Shown: positions 25,616 through 34,250 of the stretch, piece after piece
Layout: each line of letters opens with the position of its first letter
How positions within the stretch are numbered: position 1 is the first letter of the stretch
From: Desulfobulbaceae bacterium
GTDB lineage: Bacteria > Desulfobacterota > Desulfobulbia > Desulfobulbales > SURF-16
Reading direction: 5' to 3'
Length of the DNA stretch: 39,596 nucleotides
Assembly (NCBI GenBank): GCA_027859235.1
Contig: JAQIBE010000211.1
Location: 1 to 39,596, forward strand
Position numbers and translations under genes: made by a program
The notes under the pieces: model-generated
The model's database searches: none
What the model was told of the DNA's origin: nothing
The model's input: only the letters and a program-made list of their open reading frames with translations

Positions 25616-25987
25616 TTATTTTATGATGTAGGTGAAGACCCCATCCCACGCCATATCTGGCGGGTTTTCCTGAAAGAATACACAGCGAGCCATATAGGTT
25701 TGGTATAATTTATGGGGATGGTTGTTATTGAGTGGGGTCAGCATCTCATATGCCTTGCTGAACTGACGAGTTAAATAGAGCGCAATGGCTTGGTTAAAAG
25801 CTGCAAACTCTTCTTTCTGCTGCGCGGCCTTGTCAAAACGCATTGGTGTGTAGATTCGTACTGGAATGTCCTTGCCCTTTACCCGTACGGTATCAATGTA
25901 CTGACTGAAAAAATGTTCTGCCACTGCCCGCTTGGTTGTTTGGCTAATGAGGATGTCGGTGCCGTAGTTTTTGTTGAGTCCCTCAAG
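25616..25987 (-). pseudogene. C-terminal remnant of an adenylate/guanylate cyclase (class III)
   Basis: Read on the minus strand from about 25987, the frame gives LEGLNKNYGTDILIS, then VKGKDIPVRIY and a tail with FSKAYEMLTPL and WDGVF. This is the usual end of class III cyclases: the last strands of the catalytic domain followed by a short helical repeat. The catalytic metal-binding Asp residues and everything N-terminal are missing. Upstream, in another frame, is an unrelated signal-peptide start, so this is a broken gene rather than a short protein. The only start codon in the frame is a GTG at 25924. Confidence 0.75.
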
Positions 25988-25989
25988 TC

Positions 25990-26079
25990 CTGGCCTTGGA
26001 TCATGGCCGGTGTTTTTGCCAGAGCGGATTGGCAGAAAAAGAGAATAATAAGGGCACTTATAATTCCTGCTTGTTTCAT
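25990..26079 (-). pseudogene. Orphan signal-peptide start fused out of frame to the cyclase remnant
   Basis: The minus-strand ATG at 26079 begins MKQAGIISALIILFFCQSALA, a well-formed secretion signal with an Ala-x-Ala cleavage site, followed by KTPAMIQ. Past about 25990 the reading continues in a different frame from the cyclase tail and ends at 25879 in low-quality sequence (67 codons). I read it as the 5' end of a lost secreted-protein gene joined to the cyclase remnant by deletion. A short expressed peptide cannot be excluded. Confidence 0.45.
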
Positions 26080-26192
26080 AATTATTTTACCAGCAATGAG
26101 GTTGATAAAGATGGTCTATATATGATATAAAAAATGGTAACGGATTTCAAAATAAATAAAAGAAAAGACCCGCAGCTTTCTTTCATTAGATG

Positions 26193-26220
26193 TTGACAAA
26201 AAAAAGAAATATGTTATCTA
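26193..26220 (+). promoter_or_regulatory. Sigma-70 promoter for rplU-rpmA
   Basis: TTGACA, a 16-base A-rich spacer and TATCTA, about 115 bases before rplU. The AT-rich upstream region could act as an UP element, fitting a strong ribosomal-protein promoter. Confidence 0.65.
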
Positions 26221-26286
26221 TCACTGTTTCCGTATTCGGCCCCGGCTGATGCGGTTTTTAATCAGAGTAAATTAAGGTAACTGTAA

Positions 26287-26303
26287 CGTTTGTTGTGCAA
26301 ACG
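26287..26303 (+). promoter_or_regulatory. Leader stem-loop before rplU
   Basis: CGTTTG/CAAACG with a five-base loop, about 30 bases upstream of the rplU start. Could be a leader structure for ribosomal-protein feedback; it does not match a leader motif I can name. Confidence 0.3.
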
Positions 26304-26334
26304 GGAAGACCTGCTAAATAGTTTGGAGGATGCA

Positions 26335-26646
26335 ATGTACGCAATTATTCGTACTGGTGGTAAACAATATCAGGTTGCAGCAGGTGATCGTGTGCGAGTT
26401 GAGAAGCTGGATGGTGTTGTTGGTGATACCGTTGAGCTGGCTGATGTCTTGATGACTGCTGATGGCGAATCTGTAAAGATTGGTCAGCCTGTTGTTGAAG
26501 GTGCTAAAGTAACTGCTAAGATTATGGAGCAGGGAAAAGATAAGAAAGTTATCATCTTCAAAAAGAAACGTCGTAAGGGCTATTCTTTGAAAAAAGGGCA
26601 TCGGCAAATGTACACCGCTCTTGAAATTCAGGAAATTTCTGCTTAA
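26335..26646 (+). CDS. rplU: 50S ribosomal protein L21
   Basis: 103 residues beginning [25 protein letters not shown], with the [15 protein letters not shown] 23S rRNA-binding region and a normal end. The track start at 26290 adds 15 unrelated residues; the ATG at 26335 has GGAGG seven bases upstream and matches the family. rpmA follows after 56 bases, the universal L21-L27 order. Confidence 0.96.
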   Translation: MYAIIRTGGKQYQVAAGDRVRVEKLDGVVGDTVELADVLMTADGESVKIGQPVVEGAKVTAKIMEQGKDKKVIIFKKKRRKGYSLKKGHRQMYTALEIQEISA

Positions 26647-26702
26647 TAATTGATGGTGTTCGGTTACGGATGCTTTGATTTAGAATAGAAGAGGACTCGA
26701 AA

Positions 26703-26963
26703 ATGTCACATAAGAAAGCTGGCGGTAGTTCCAGAAACGGTCGCGATAGTAATTCCCAACGTCGTGGCGTAAAGAAATTTGGTGGTCAAGTTGTAACGGC
26801 TGGGTCCATTCTTGTACGTCAATTAGGAACAAGACTTCATCCCGGATCCAATGTTGGTTTAGGGCGTGATTTTACCTTGTTTTCAAAAGTTGATGGTGTG
26901 GTAACCTTTGAAAACTTCGGCCACAAGCGCAAGCGTGTGTCTGTGTATCCTGTTGCTGAGTAG
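26703..26963 (+). CDS. rpmA: 50S ribosomal protein L27
   Basis: 86 residues, start [20 protein letters not shown]. It has the short Gly/Ser-rich N-terminal arm that reaches the peptidyl-transferase centre, without the cleavable extension seen in some Firmicutes. GAGGA upstream gives a usable ribosome binding site. Terminated by a strong hairpin at 27043. Confidence 0.97.
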   Translation: MSHKKAGGSSRNGRDSNSQRRGVKKFGGQVVTAGSILVRQLGTRLHPGSNVGLGRDFTLFSKVDGVVTFENFGHKRKRVSVYPVAE

Positions 26964-27042
26964 CTTTTAAACGACTCGTAGCGCGATTATAAAAATATAT
27001 TTGTATATGACTCATTAGGGGCCTGGCCTTTATAACGAGTTT

Positions 27043-27081
27043 AAGAGCATGGGGTTTTTATTAACCTCCATGCTCTTTGTG
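27043..27081 (+). terminator. Intrinsic terminator after rpmA
   Basis: Ten-base arms AAGAGCATGG and CCATGCTCTT, followed by a short interrupted T stretch. The 221-base rpmA-obgE gap also contains AT-rich sequence before obgE that probably holds the obgE promoter, but no clear consensus was seen. Confidence 0.7.
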
Positions 27082-27184
27082 TATGTACCTCATGTGAGTT
27101 TTCCTGTTCTGGTAAAACGATGTGAGGTTGTTGTGTCTATTTTCAATTTAAATAAAAATCTCTTTTAACTTCCTGGTGGCCAAC

Positions 27185-28186
27185 ATGGCTTTTATTGATG
27201 AAGCAAAGTTTTTTGTCAAAGCCGGCGACGGTGGTCGAGGCTGTGTGAGTTTCCGCCGGGAGAAATTTATTCCTCGAGGTGGGCCTGACGGTGGTGATGG
27301 CGGCAACGGCGGTTCGGTTTACATTGAAGCTGTAACCCGTCTCCATTCCCTGCTTGATTTTAAATATCGTTCCCACTTTATTGCCAAGAATGGTACCCAT
27401 GGTATGGGTAAGAAAATGCATGGTGCTCGCGGTAAGGATTGGACCATCTTGGTTCCTGTGGGCTCGATTGTTAAGGATGTTGAAACAGGTGAGGTGCTTA
27501 TTGACCTTGTTGAAGAGGGTGATCGTTATCGTGTCGCCCAGGGTGGTATCGGCGGGCGGGGTAATGTTCGTTTTGCTACCTCAACAAATAGAGCCCCTAG
27601 AATTGCTGACAAGGGTCGTCCCGGGGATGAGCGCTGGCTTCGTATTGAGTTAAAGCTCATTGCCGATGTTGGTCTCATTGGTCTGCCCAATGCCGGCAAA
27701 TCCACGCTGTTATCGAATATCTCGGCCGCAAATCCCAAGGTGGCTCCGTATCCCTTTACAACCCTTGAACCGCAACTTGGCGTGGTGCATCTGGATTATG
27801 GCGAATCCTGTATTGTTGCAGATATCCCCGGGCTTATTGAAGGTGCCAGTGAGGGTATAGGCTTGGGTCATAAGTTTTTACGCCATGTGGAGCGTACCCG
27901 TATTCTCCTCCATGTTATTGATGGTTCAGGTTTTGAGGGCAACCCCCTTGATCAGTATCGTATTTTGGAAAAGGAGCTGGCCCAGTTTAACGATGAGCTT
28001 GTTGATCGAAAACGTTTGATTCTCTTAAATAAGAAGGATCTGCTGAGTGATGAAGAACTCAAGGCAGTTCAGGAAACATTTCAGGCTGCAGGTCTCGAGA
28101 CCATGGCAATTTCAGCAGAATCAGGTGCAGGGCTTGATGGGTTGAAGGATTGGTTGTCTGAGATTCTTCTTGAGGAAGAAGTTTAA
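27185..28186 (+). CDS. obgE: Obg GTPase (50S assembly, stress control)
   Basis: 333 residues from the ATG at 27185 (MAFIDEAKFFVKAGDGGRG). Seen: the glycine-rich Obg fold (about 1-158, GGPDGGDGGNGGSVYI), then a G domain with GLPNAGKSTLL, DIPGLIEGASEG and NKKDLL. There is no C-terminal OCT domain. The track's GTG start three codons earlier is less likely: GGTGG sits well for the ATG. Its 3' end lies against proB, with which it is probably co-transcribed. The rplU-rpmA-obgE-proB-proA-nadD order is widespread. Confidence 0.96.
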   Translation: MAFIDEAKFFVKAGDGGRGCVSFRREKFIPRGGPDGGDGGNGGSVYIEAVTRLHSLLDFKYRSHFIAKNGTHGMGKKMHGARGKDWTILVPVGSIVKDVETGEVLIDLVEEGDRYRVAQGGIGGRGNVRFATSTNRAPRIADKGRPGDERWLRIELKLIADVGLIGLPNAGKSTLLSNISAANPKVAPYPFTTLEPQLGVVHLDYGESCIVADIPGLIEGASEGIGLGHKFLRHVERTRILLHVIDGSGFEGNPLDQYRILEKELAQFNDELVDRKRLILLNKKDLLSDEELKAVQETFQAAGLETMAISAESGAGLDGLKDWLSEILLEEEV

Positions 28187-28190
28187 GGTT

Positions 28191-29348
28191 ATGTTTACTA
28201 TTACGGCTGAAGAGGGACAGAAACTTCGCCTTGCCCATCTGCAATCGGTTAAGCGTGTTGTGGTTAAAGTTGGCAGTGCCGTCCTTACCGATGAAAACGG
28301 TCTGCACCAGAAGACCTTGGAGTCCCTGGCCACGGAAATTTCCTTTTTGCGGGAGATGGGCCTTGAGGTGGTGCTGGTGAGTTCCGGGGCGGTTGCTGTC
28401 GGCCGGAAGAAACTTGACCTGACCCGGCCTAAACTCTCCCTGCAGGAGAAGCAGGCCGTCGCCTCGGTGGGCCAGTCTGGCCTTATGTATTCCTATGAGC
28501 AGCTCTTTGCCGCTCGTGGTGTGCAGGTGTCGCAAATCCTGCTTACCCATGATGATCTTGCCCACAGAAACCGCTTTCTCAATATTCGTTCCACCCTGAC
28601 CACCCTCTTTGAGTGGGGTGTACTCCCCATTGTTAATGAAAATGATACCGTGTCAGCTGAAGAGTTGCAGTTTGGTGATAACGACACCCTGGGTGCGCTC
28701 ATTACCAATTTGATTGATGCGGATATCTTCATTTGTCTTACAGATGTAGATTCTTTATACACCGCCAATCCCCATACTGACGCGGATGCTGTGGCCTTAC
28801 ATACCGTGCCACGGGTTGATGATGACGTTATTAATATGGCGGGGAATAGCGGTTCCATCCTTGGTACTGGCGGCATGCGTTCCAAGATTATGGCGGCCCG
28901 TATGGTGGCGGCCCGGGGAGGACACTCCTTTATCGGCCCTGGCCGGAAACCCGGGGTGATCCAGTCCTTATTCAAGGGCGAACTCCTGGGGACGTTTTTC
29001 TTGCCCAATGAGGAAAACGTCAAGCTCCACTCCCGTAAACATTGGATCGCCTATGTCCTGCGGCCCAAAGGGTATCTGGTTCTTGATGAGGGGGCCTGTC
29101 GGGCTGTGAAACGTAAGGGTGCCAGTTTACTTCCTTCAGGTATTGTTGAGGTTCGGGGTAATTTTGATGTTGGTGATGCAGTTCATTGTCTGGATGGTCA
29201 AGGGAAGACTGTAGCTGCTGGTTTGGTGAATTATACCAGCAATGAGACGCAGATGATTAGTGGTCATCATTCAGCCGATATTGCTGAAATCCTTGGGGCA
29301 AAGGGTGATGATGAAGTGATTCATCGGGATAATCTGGTGACGCTGTAG
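28191..29348 (+). CDS. proB: Glutamate 5-kinase
   Basis: First step of proline synthesis, phosphorylating glutamate. About 385 residues: an amino-acid kinase domain (VVVKVGSAVLTDENG, LVSSGAVAVG, NENDTVS, FGDNDTLGALI, GTGGMRSK) and a C-terminal PUA domain from about residue 285. The track start (TTG 28170) lies inside obgE; the ATG at 28191 has AAGG close upstream and is preferred, though weakly. Followed by proA after 153 bases that include a possible promoter. Confidence 0.95.
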   Translation: MFTITAEEGQKLRLAHLQSVKRVVVKVGSAVLTDENGLHQKTLESLATEISFLREMGLEVVLVSSGAVAVGRKKLDLTRPKLSLQEKQAVASVGQSGLMYSYEQLFAARGVQVSQILLTHDDLAHRNRFLNIRSTLTTLFEWGVLPIVNENDTVSAEELQFGDNDTLGALITNLIDADIFICLTDVDSLYTANPHTDADAVALHTVPRVDDDVINMAGNSGSILGTGGMRSKIMAARMVAARGGHSFIGPGRKPGVIQSLFKGELLGTFFLPNEENVKLHSRKHWIAYVLRPKGYLVLDEGACRAVKRKGASLLPSGIVEVRGNFDVGDAVHCLDGQGKTVAAGLVNYTSNETQMISGHHSADIAEILGAKGDDEVIHRDNLVTL

Positions 29349-29394
29349 TCCGGTGTGCTTGAGGTTCAGGGGGATTTCCCTCTTTTATAATTGT

Positions 29395-29422
29395 TTGACA
29401 AATTTGAAAAGGCTGATAGCTT
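29395..29422 (+). promoter_or_regulatory. Possible promoter for proA
   Basis: TTGACA followed after 16 bases by TAGCTT, about 80 bases before the proA start. The -35 is perfect and the -10 fair. Confidence 0.35.
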
Positions 29423-29501
29423 TTATTCTGTAAGCTGCAAGGCAGGAGTGTTCGCGCCCGTCAGTCTAAACAGCAAATCATCCTATGAAAGGAACGTGCA
29501 T

Positions 29502-30758
29502 ATGTCCATTCAAGAAACCATAAAGAAAATAGCTGTGGACGCCAAAATCGCTGCCCGTTCCATGGCAGCTTTATCCACGGCAAAGAAGAATAGGGTGCTT
29601 GAGTCCATGGCCTCTGGCCTTCTCGCGCAGACAGCTTTTATTCAAGCAGAAAACCAGAAGGATCTTGTGGCAGGTAAGGCAAAAGGTTTGTCCGCTGCCA
29701 TGCTTGATCGCCTTGAGCTCTCCGATAAGGTTATGGGGGCCATGATCGATGGCTTGCGCCAGGTGATTGCCCTGCCTGATCCTGTCGGCGAGATTAGCGA
29801 TATGAGCCGCCGCCCTTCCGGGATCACGGTTGGTCGTATGCGTATCCCCCTTGGTGTTATTGGTATGATTTATGAATCACGGCCAAATGTCACGGTGGAT
29901 GCGGCTTCGCTCTGTTTGAAGGCGGGGAACGCTATTGTCCTGCGGGGCGGTTCAGAGGCCATTCACTCGAATCTGGCCCTGGCTCAGGTGTTGCAGGATG
30001 CGCTGCGTAGTGAAGATGTTGATCCTGCCGTGATTCAGGTTATTCCCACCACTGATCGTGATGCCGTGACCTGCATGCTGCAGATGGAAGAGCAGATTGA
30101 TCTCATTATTCCCCGGGGCGGTGAAGGTCTTATTCGTTTTGTATCTGAGAATTCCCGTATTCCCGTGCTCAAACATTATAAGGGCGTGTGTCATGTCTTT
30201 ATTGATGAATCCGCCAAGATTGAGATGGGGGTCAATATCGTTAATAACGGCAAGGTGCAGCGTCCTGGTGTCTGCAATGCCCTTGAGACCTTACTGGTGC
30301 ATGAAAAGATTGCCGGAACCTTCCTCCCCGCTGTGGCTGAAAATCTGCTTGCGGCAGGGGTTGAGATTCGCGGCTGTAAGAAGACCTGTTCCATTATAAG
30401 GAAGGCGGTTCCTGCCACTGAGGCCGATTGGCCTATGGAGTTTCTCGAGCTGATTCTGGCGGTGAAGGTTGTCAGTTCTCTTGATGAGGCCATGGATCAC
30501 ATTGTGGCCTATGGCTCTCAGCACACCGAAGTCATTGTTACTGAAAATTACACCAATAGTCAGCGCTTCATCCGTGAGGTTGATGCCTCTGCCGTGATGA
30601 TTAATGCCTCTACCCGTTTCGCCGACGGCGGCGAGTTCGGGCTCGGCAGTGAGATTGGTATTTCCACCACCAAGCTTCATGCCTATGGTCCCATGGGCTT
30701 AAAGGAACTGACCACCAAGAAGTTCATCGTTTACGGTGATGGTCAGGTTCGGGTCTAG
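29502..30758 (+). CDS. proA: Gamma-glutamyl phosphate reductase
   Basis: NADPH-dependent second step of proline synthesis, making glutamate semialdehyde. 418 residues of the aldehyde-dehydrogenase superfamily; the catalytic Cys is in RPGVCNALETLL, with VIYESRPNVTVDAA and IPRGGEGLI also visible. The track start at 29391 adds 37 residues of no family likeness; the ATG at 29502 has AAAGGA eight bases upstream and matches normal length. Confidence 0.96.
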   Translation: MSIQETIKKIAVDAKIAARSMAALSTAKKNRVLESMASGLLAQTAFIQAENQKDLVAGKAKGLSAAMLDRLELSDKVMGAMIDGLRQVIALPDPVGEISDMSRRPSGITVGRMRIPLGVIGMIYESRPNVTVDAASLCLKAGNAIVLRGGSEAIHSNLALAQVLQDALRSEDVDPAVIQVIPTTDRDAVTCMLQMEEQIDLIIPRGGEGLIRFVSENSRIPVLKHYKGVCHVFIDESAKIEMGVNIVNNGKVQRPGVCNALETLLVHEKIAGTFLPAVAENLLAAGVEIRGCKKTCSIIRKAVPATEADWPMEFLELILAVKVVSSLDEAMDHIVAYGSQHTEVIVTENYTNSQRFIREVDASAVMINASTRFADGGEFGLGSEIGISTTKLHAYGPMGLKELTTKKFIVYGDGQVRV

Positions 30759-30819
30759 GGTATTGCGGTGACAGATCAGCTTTGCAATCACTTCATTATA
30801 AGCCTGTTGCCGGATTGAT

Positions 30820-31434
30820 ATGGCAACTACTCTTGTGAAGAAAGGTATCCTGGGCGGGACGTTCAATCCCGTTCATATTGGCCATCTCCATCTGGCTCAA
30901 GTGGCGTTACACGTCCTTGAGCTGGATCAGATTCTGTTTATTCCCTCCTCTTCACCACCCCATAAGTCAGATGCAGGTCTTTGCCCGTTTCAGCATAGGC
31001 TCGCCATGCTTGAGATCGCGGTGGCCCCCTATCCTGCGTTCTCTGTCTCGCCCCTTGAATCTTTACGGGGTGGTTTTTCCTATTCCATTGATACGTTGCG
31101 TCAGTTACATGCCGAGTCCCAGGGAAAAGAGCAGCTCTTCTTTTTGATGGGGTTTGATGTCTTTGTGGAAATGGGGTCGTGGAAGGATTATGCGCAACTC
31201 CCAGAATATGCTACCCTTGCCGTGTGTCAGCGAGAGGGAAATGATATTGCAGCGGTGGCTGAGCAATTATTCGGGGATGAGGCGTCACGTATTCAAGCCT
31301 TTGATGTCCCTGAAAAGCGGGTTTCCTCTTCTGTTGTGCGTAAGGTCTTGGAGGAAGGTCGCGGAGGGGGGCGGTCACTCCTGCCCCCGGGGGTTTGGGA
31401 ATATATAGAGGAGCATGGTCTGTTTAGGGATTAA
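30820..31434 (+). CDS. nadD: Nicotinate-nucleotide adenylyltransferase
   Basis: Makes deamido-NAD from nicotinate mononucleotide and ATP. The 204-residue product has the nucleotidyltransferase motif GGTFNPVHIGHL, the substrate loop PSSSPPHK and the late SSS motif in KRVSSSVVRKVL. The start context is weak. It lies 61 bases after proA, last gene before a repeat-containing gap (31435-31612). Confidence 0.95.
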   Translation: MATTLVKKGILGGTFNPVHIGHLHLAQVALHVLELDQILFIPSSSPPHKSDAGLCPFQHRLAMLEIAVAPYPAFSVSPLESLRGGFSYSIDTLRQLHAESQGKEQLFFLMGFDVFVEMGSWKDYAQLPEYATLAVCQREGNDIAAVAEQLFGDEASRIQAFDVPEKRVSSSVVRKVLEEGRGGGRSLLPPGVWEYIEEHGLFRD

Positions 31435-31480
31435 GACAACACCCAGAAATGTTTTGTGCGAAGCGGGTGGTCGGGGTGCC

Positions 31481-31616
31481 TAGGGGCCGTTAAGAATGTT
31501 GATCAGGTAAGCGTAGACTCCAGGTAAGCGCAGACTCCGTTGTAGCAATTTCCTTATACCCCCTCAGGCAGCTATGGACATCTCCGTGGGCATGTTAATT
31601 TGTTACAACTGCTTAA
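31481..31616 (+). repeat. Dispersed repeat, copy A (with an internal 17-base tandem duplication)
   Basis: Starts TAGGGGCCGTTAAGAATGTT and ends ACTGCTTAAC. About 117 bases align with copy B at 38794-38910 in inverted orientation; the first 20 bases are identical, and the remainder is roughly three-quarters or more identical by eye. Copy A has a 17-base unit (AGGTAAGCGNAGACTCC) twice in tandem, which explains its greater length. The 3' end covers the folE2 stop codon. It carries no coding sequence. Confidence 0.8.
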
Positions 31617-32353
31617 CACCCCATGGTGTCGCTGGTGACAATGGCGTAGGCCGAGTGCTTATGGATGGATTCGAACGATTCTACGCCAACGGAAAACCAG
31701 GTGATGCTGGGGTGTGCGCTGGCTAACCCGGCAACCTTACGCACCGCATCTTCAACAAACATGGGGTTTTCGTAGGCCTTTTCAGTGACGTATTTTTCAT
31801 CGGGTCGTTTCAGCAGTGAAAAGACTTCGCAGGAGGCCCCTGACTCAACCATGCTGATCAGATCCTCAAGCCAGATAAAATCGGAAAATTTCACATCCAG
31901 GCGTATCTCTGCCCGTTGATTATGGGCGCCATACTTGCTGATTTCCTTGGAGCAGGGGCATAATGTGGTGGTGGGGACCCACATGGACATGATGAGGTCA
32001 TCGTCATTTTCAGAGGTTCCGGTGAAGGAGCAGGTGTACTCCATGAGGCCGGCGGTCTTGGTGACGGGTGCCTTTTTTTCAATAAAATAGGGAAAGGTCA
32101 TGGTGAGTTTTGCCGAATCCGCCATGAGCTCGGTTTTCAGCTCCTTGAGCAGGGCTGGAAATGCCGGGGGGGAGATGTCATCTCCATATTTGCCCAGCAA
32201 CCCCAGCAGGGTGGATACACAATCTTCGCAAAATTGTTTTGGCGTATTAACCTGGAGGGTAATGAGGGCCACCGTGTCCTGACGTGTCCCCCCCTTCTCC
32301 CTGATTTTCACAGGGAACCGGATGTCTTTTATTCCCACATTTTTTAGATCCAT
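31613..32353 (-). CDS. folE2: GTP cyclohydrolase FolE2 (type IB)
   Basis: Converts GTP to dihydroneopterin triphosphate for folate (or deazapurine) synthesis; the FolE2 type works with metals other than zinc. 246 residues. Seen: the catalytic Cys in TTLCPCSKEIS, GAHNQRAEI, and the ending HKHSAYAI. There is no strong ribosome binding site before the ATG. It is divergent from hslR, and its last codons lie inside dispersed repeat copy A. No folE, queuosine or zinc-regulon gene is next to it. Confidence 0.93.
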   Translation of the reverse strand: MDLKNVGIKDIRFPVKIREKGGTRQDTVALITLQVNTPKQFCEDCVSTLLGLLGKYGDDISPPAFPALLKELKTELMADSAKLTMTFPYFIEKKAPVTKTAGLMEYTCSFTGTSENDDDLIMSMWVPTTTLCPCSKEISKYGAHNQRAEIRLDVKFSDFIWLEDLISMVESGASCEVFSLLKRPDEKYVTEKAYENPMFVEDAVRKVAGLASAHPSITWFSVGVESFESIHKHSAYAIVTSDTMGC

Positions 32354-32464
32354 AGTGGGGTCTTTTTACACGTTTTCTGCCGTTGGCGCGACTCTTTTAT
32401 GAACTTGCCGGATTACAGGGCTTGCGGGTTGCATAGATTAAATAATAGTGATGAAAAAGCGGGT

Positions 32465-32493
32465 TTGAGAAGGGCTGTTATTTATGGTAGAGT
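32465..32493 (+). promoter_or_regulatory. Sigma-70 promoter for hslR-purH-purN-pyrR
   Basis: TTGAGA, a 17-base spacer and TAGAGT, 38 bases before the hslR ATG. The 177-base folE2/hslR divergent gap shows no other recognisable site. Confidence 0.5.
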
Positions 32494-32530
32494 GTGTAGC
32501 TCTATAGATGATTTAAGTTAAGGGACAATA

Positions 32531-32929
32531 ATGAGTGTTCACTATGCGGATGGGGAACAGGTTCGCGTTGACAAATGGCTCTGGGCGGCTCGTTTCTTTA
32601 AGACACGCTCGCTGGCTGCCAAAGCGGTTTCGGGCGGTAAGGTTCATTTGAATCATGGGCGGGTGAAAGCGGCAAAGGGCGTAAGAGTTGGCGATTGTCT
32701 AACCATTACCCGCCAGCATATTGAGTGGGTGATTGATGTGGTGGCCCTAGCGGAAAAACGGGGACCGGCAGCCTTTGCCCAGACCCTCTACGTGGAGCGA
32801 CCTGAATCCCTTGCCCATCGGGAACAAACCCGGGAGAGCAGGAAATTTGCCCATGCAGGTCATGTGCAGCCCCCTCAGCGTCCATCCAAGAGAGATCGGC
32901 GGCTTATTCGGGAATTTACGAGAAAATAA
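32531..32929 (+). CDS. hslR: S4-domain RNA-binding protein Hsp15 (HslR)
   Basis: 132 residues with an S4 domain at the N-terminus (VRVDKWLWAARFFKTRSLA and KVHLNHGRVKAAKGVRVGD) and a basic C-terminal tail rich in Arg and Lys. In E. coli Hsp15 binds 50S subunits that still hold a peptidyl-tRNA after stalling. The start follows AAGGGAC at good spacing. purH begins 23 bases after the stop, so the two are probably one transcript. Confidence 0.92.
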   Translation: MSVHYADGEQVRVDKWLWAARFFKTRSLAAKAVSGGKVHLNHGRVKAAKGVRVGDCLTITRQHIEWVIDVVALAEKRGPAAFAQTLYVERPESLAHREQTRESRKFAHAGHVQPPQRPSKRDRRLIREFTRK

Positions 32930-32952
32930 CTATAATAAAATAAGGATGAATC

Positions 32953-33567
32953 ATGAAGAAAGCAGAAAGGGCATTAATCAGCCTCACCGATAAATCTGGC
33001 ATTGAAGGGTTTGCCCGTGAGCTTGAAGCATTGGGTATTGAGATATTGTCCACTGGTGGAACCGCAGCAAAAATGCGTGCTGAGGGCATTGCGGTGAAAG
33101 ATGTCTCTGAATTCACTGGTTTTCCTGAGATGCTCGACGGCCGTGTCAAGACCCTGCACCCAAAGGTGCATGGCGGTATTCTGGCTCAGAAGACCAATGC
33201 GGATCATGTGGCGCAGATGCAGGAGCATGGTCTGCAGGCAATCGATATTGTAGCGGTTAATCTCTATGCCTTTGAGAAGACGGTTGCTGATCCTGCCTGT
33301 ACACTGGCCAATGCCATTGAAAATATTGATATTGGCGGGCCCACCATGCTGCGCGCCGCTGCCAAGAATTATCAGGATGTGACCGTTATCGTTGATCCTG
33401 CGGATTACCCCATTGTGGTGAGTGAACTTAAGGCAACCGGTAATACAACCCTGAAGACCCGTTTCAAGTTGGCCCGCAAGGTGTTTGCCCTGACCTCCGC
33501 CTATGATACCGCCATTATCCAGTGGCTTGATCAGGTTGATGCAGATAAACATCCGGAGTTGGTGTAG
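32953..33567 (+). CDS. purH: IMP cyclohydrolase (PurH N-terminal domain only)
   Basis: Closes FAICAR to IMP, the last step of purine synthesis. The 204-residue product contains the MGS-like domain ([53 protein letters not shown]). The AICAR transformylase domain of ordinary bifunctional PurH (about 520 residues) is absent: the stop is followed by only 95 non-coding bases before purN, with no remnant. Stand-alone cyclohydrolases are known in some anaerobic bacteria, with the transformylase elsewhere. AAGGA precedes the ATG. Confidence 0.93.
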   Translation: MKKAERALISLTDKSGIEGFARELEALGIEILSTGGTAAKMRAEGIAVKDVSEFTGFPEMLDGRVKTLHPKVHGGILAQKTNADHVAQMQEHGLQAIDIVAVNLYAFEKTVADPACTLANAIENIDIGGPTMLRAAAKNYQDVTVIVDPADYPIVVSELKATGNTTLKTRFKLARKVFALTSAYDTAIIQWLDQVDADKHPELV

Positions 33568-33662
33568 CCAGCCGAGAACTGTGAGGGGAAGGGCATCATG
33601 AATTTCTTCCATGCCGAACCTCTTACATCTCATCCCTCACCCTTAGTAACGAGGCATAACCC

Positions 33663-34250
33663 ATGAAAATGGCTGTTTTACTTTCAGGCAGTGGCCGCAC
33701 CTTGGATAACTTCCATGAGCGTATTGCTGCAGGCACCATGCAGGGGTCCATTGAAGTTGTTATCTCCAATGTTGAAGGGGCGCTTGGTCTTACAAAGGCT
33801 GAGAAGTACGGCTACCCCGCCTTTTATTGTCCCACAAATGCTGAGATCAATGATTTGCTGGCAAAGTATGATGTGGATTTGATTCTCCTTGCCGGGTATC
33901 TCAAGCTGTACACGCCGCCTGCAACCTTGAAAAAGGCAGTCCTGAACATTCACCCCTCCCTCATCCCGGCGTTCTGCGGGGCCGGCTTTTATGGCATGCA
34001 TGTGCATCGGGCGGTGAAAAGACGTGGGGTAACCGTCACGGGTTGTACCGTGCATTTTGCCAATGAGGTGTACGACGAGGGGCCAATTGTAGTCCAGACT
34101 CCCGTGTCTGTCGCTGATGACGATACCCCCCAGATGATTGCTGATAAGGTTTTTGCTGAGGAATGCAACGCCTTTCCCGAGGCCATTAACCGCGTGCATG
34201 ACCTTGGTATTGATTATTTCTGGGATCGGACCATGGGAGGGGATGAGTAA
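33663..34250 (+). CDS. purN: Phosphoribosylglycinamide formyltransferase (PurN type)
   Basis: Folate-dependent formyl transfer to GAR, third step of purine synthesis. 195 residues. Seen: VLLSGSGRTLDNF, the catalytic triad region with HPSLIPAF (AsnxHis pair NIHPSL) and GVTVTGCTVHFANEVYDEGPIV. The 95-base gap before it can fold (GTGAGGG/CCCTCAC, GGCAT/ATGCC). Its stop overlaps the pyrR ATG by one base. Confidence 0.94.
   Translation: MKMAVLLSGSGRTLDNFHERIAAGTMQGSIEVVISNVEGALGLTKAEKYGYPAFYCPTNAEINDLLAKYDVDLILLAGYLKLYTPPATLKKAVLNIHPSLIPAFCGAGFYGMHVHRAVKRRGVTVTGCTVHFANEVYDEGPIVVQTPVSVADDDTPQMIADKVFAEECNAFPEAINRVHDLGIDYFWDRTMGGDE

Noticed and set aside
33568-33662. Possible remnant of the missing PurH transformylase domain
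   Set aside because: Only 95 bases with no coding similarity in any frame; the gene looks natively single-domain.
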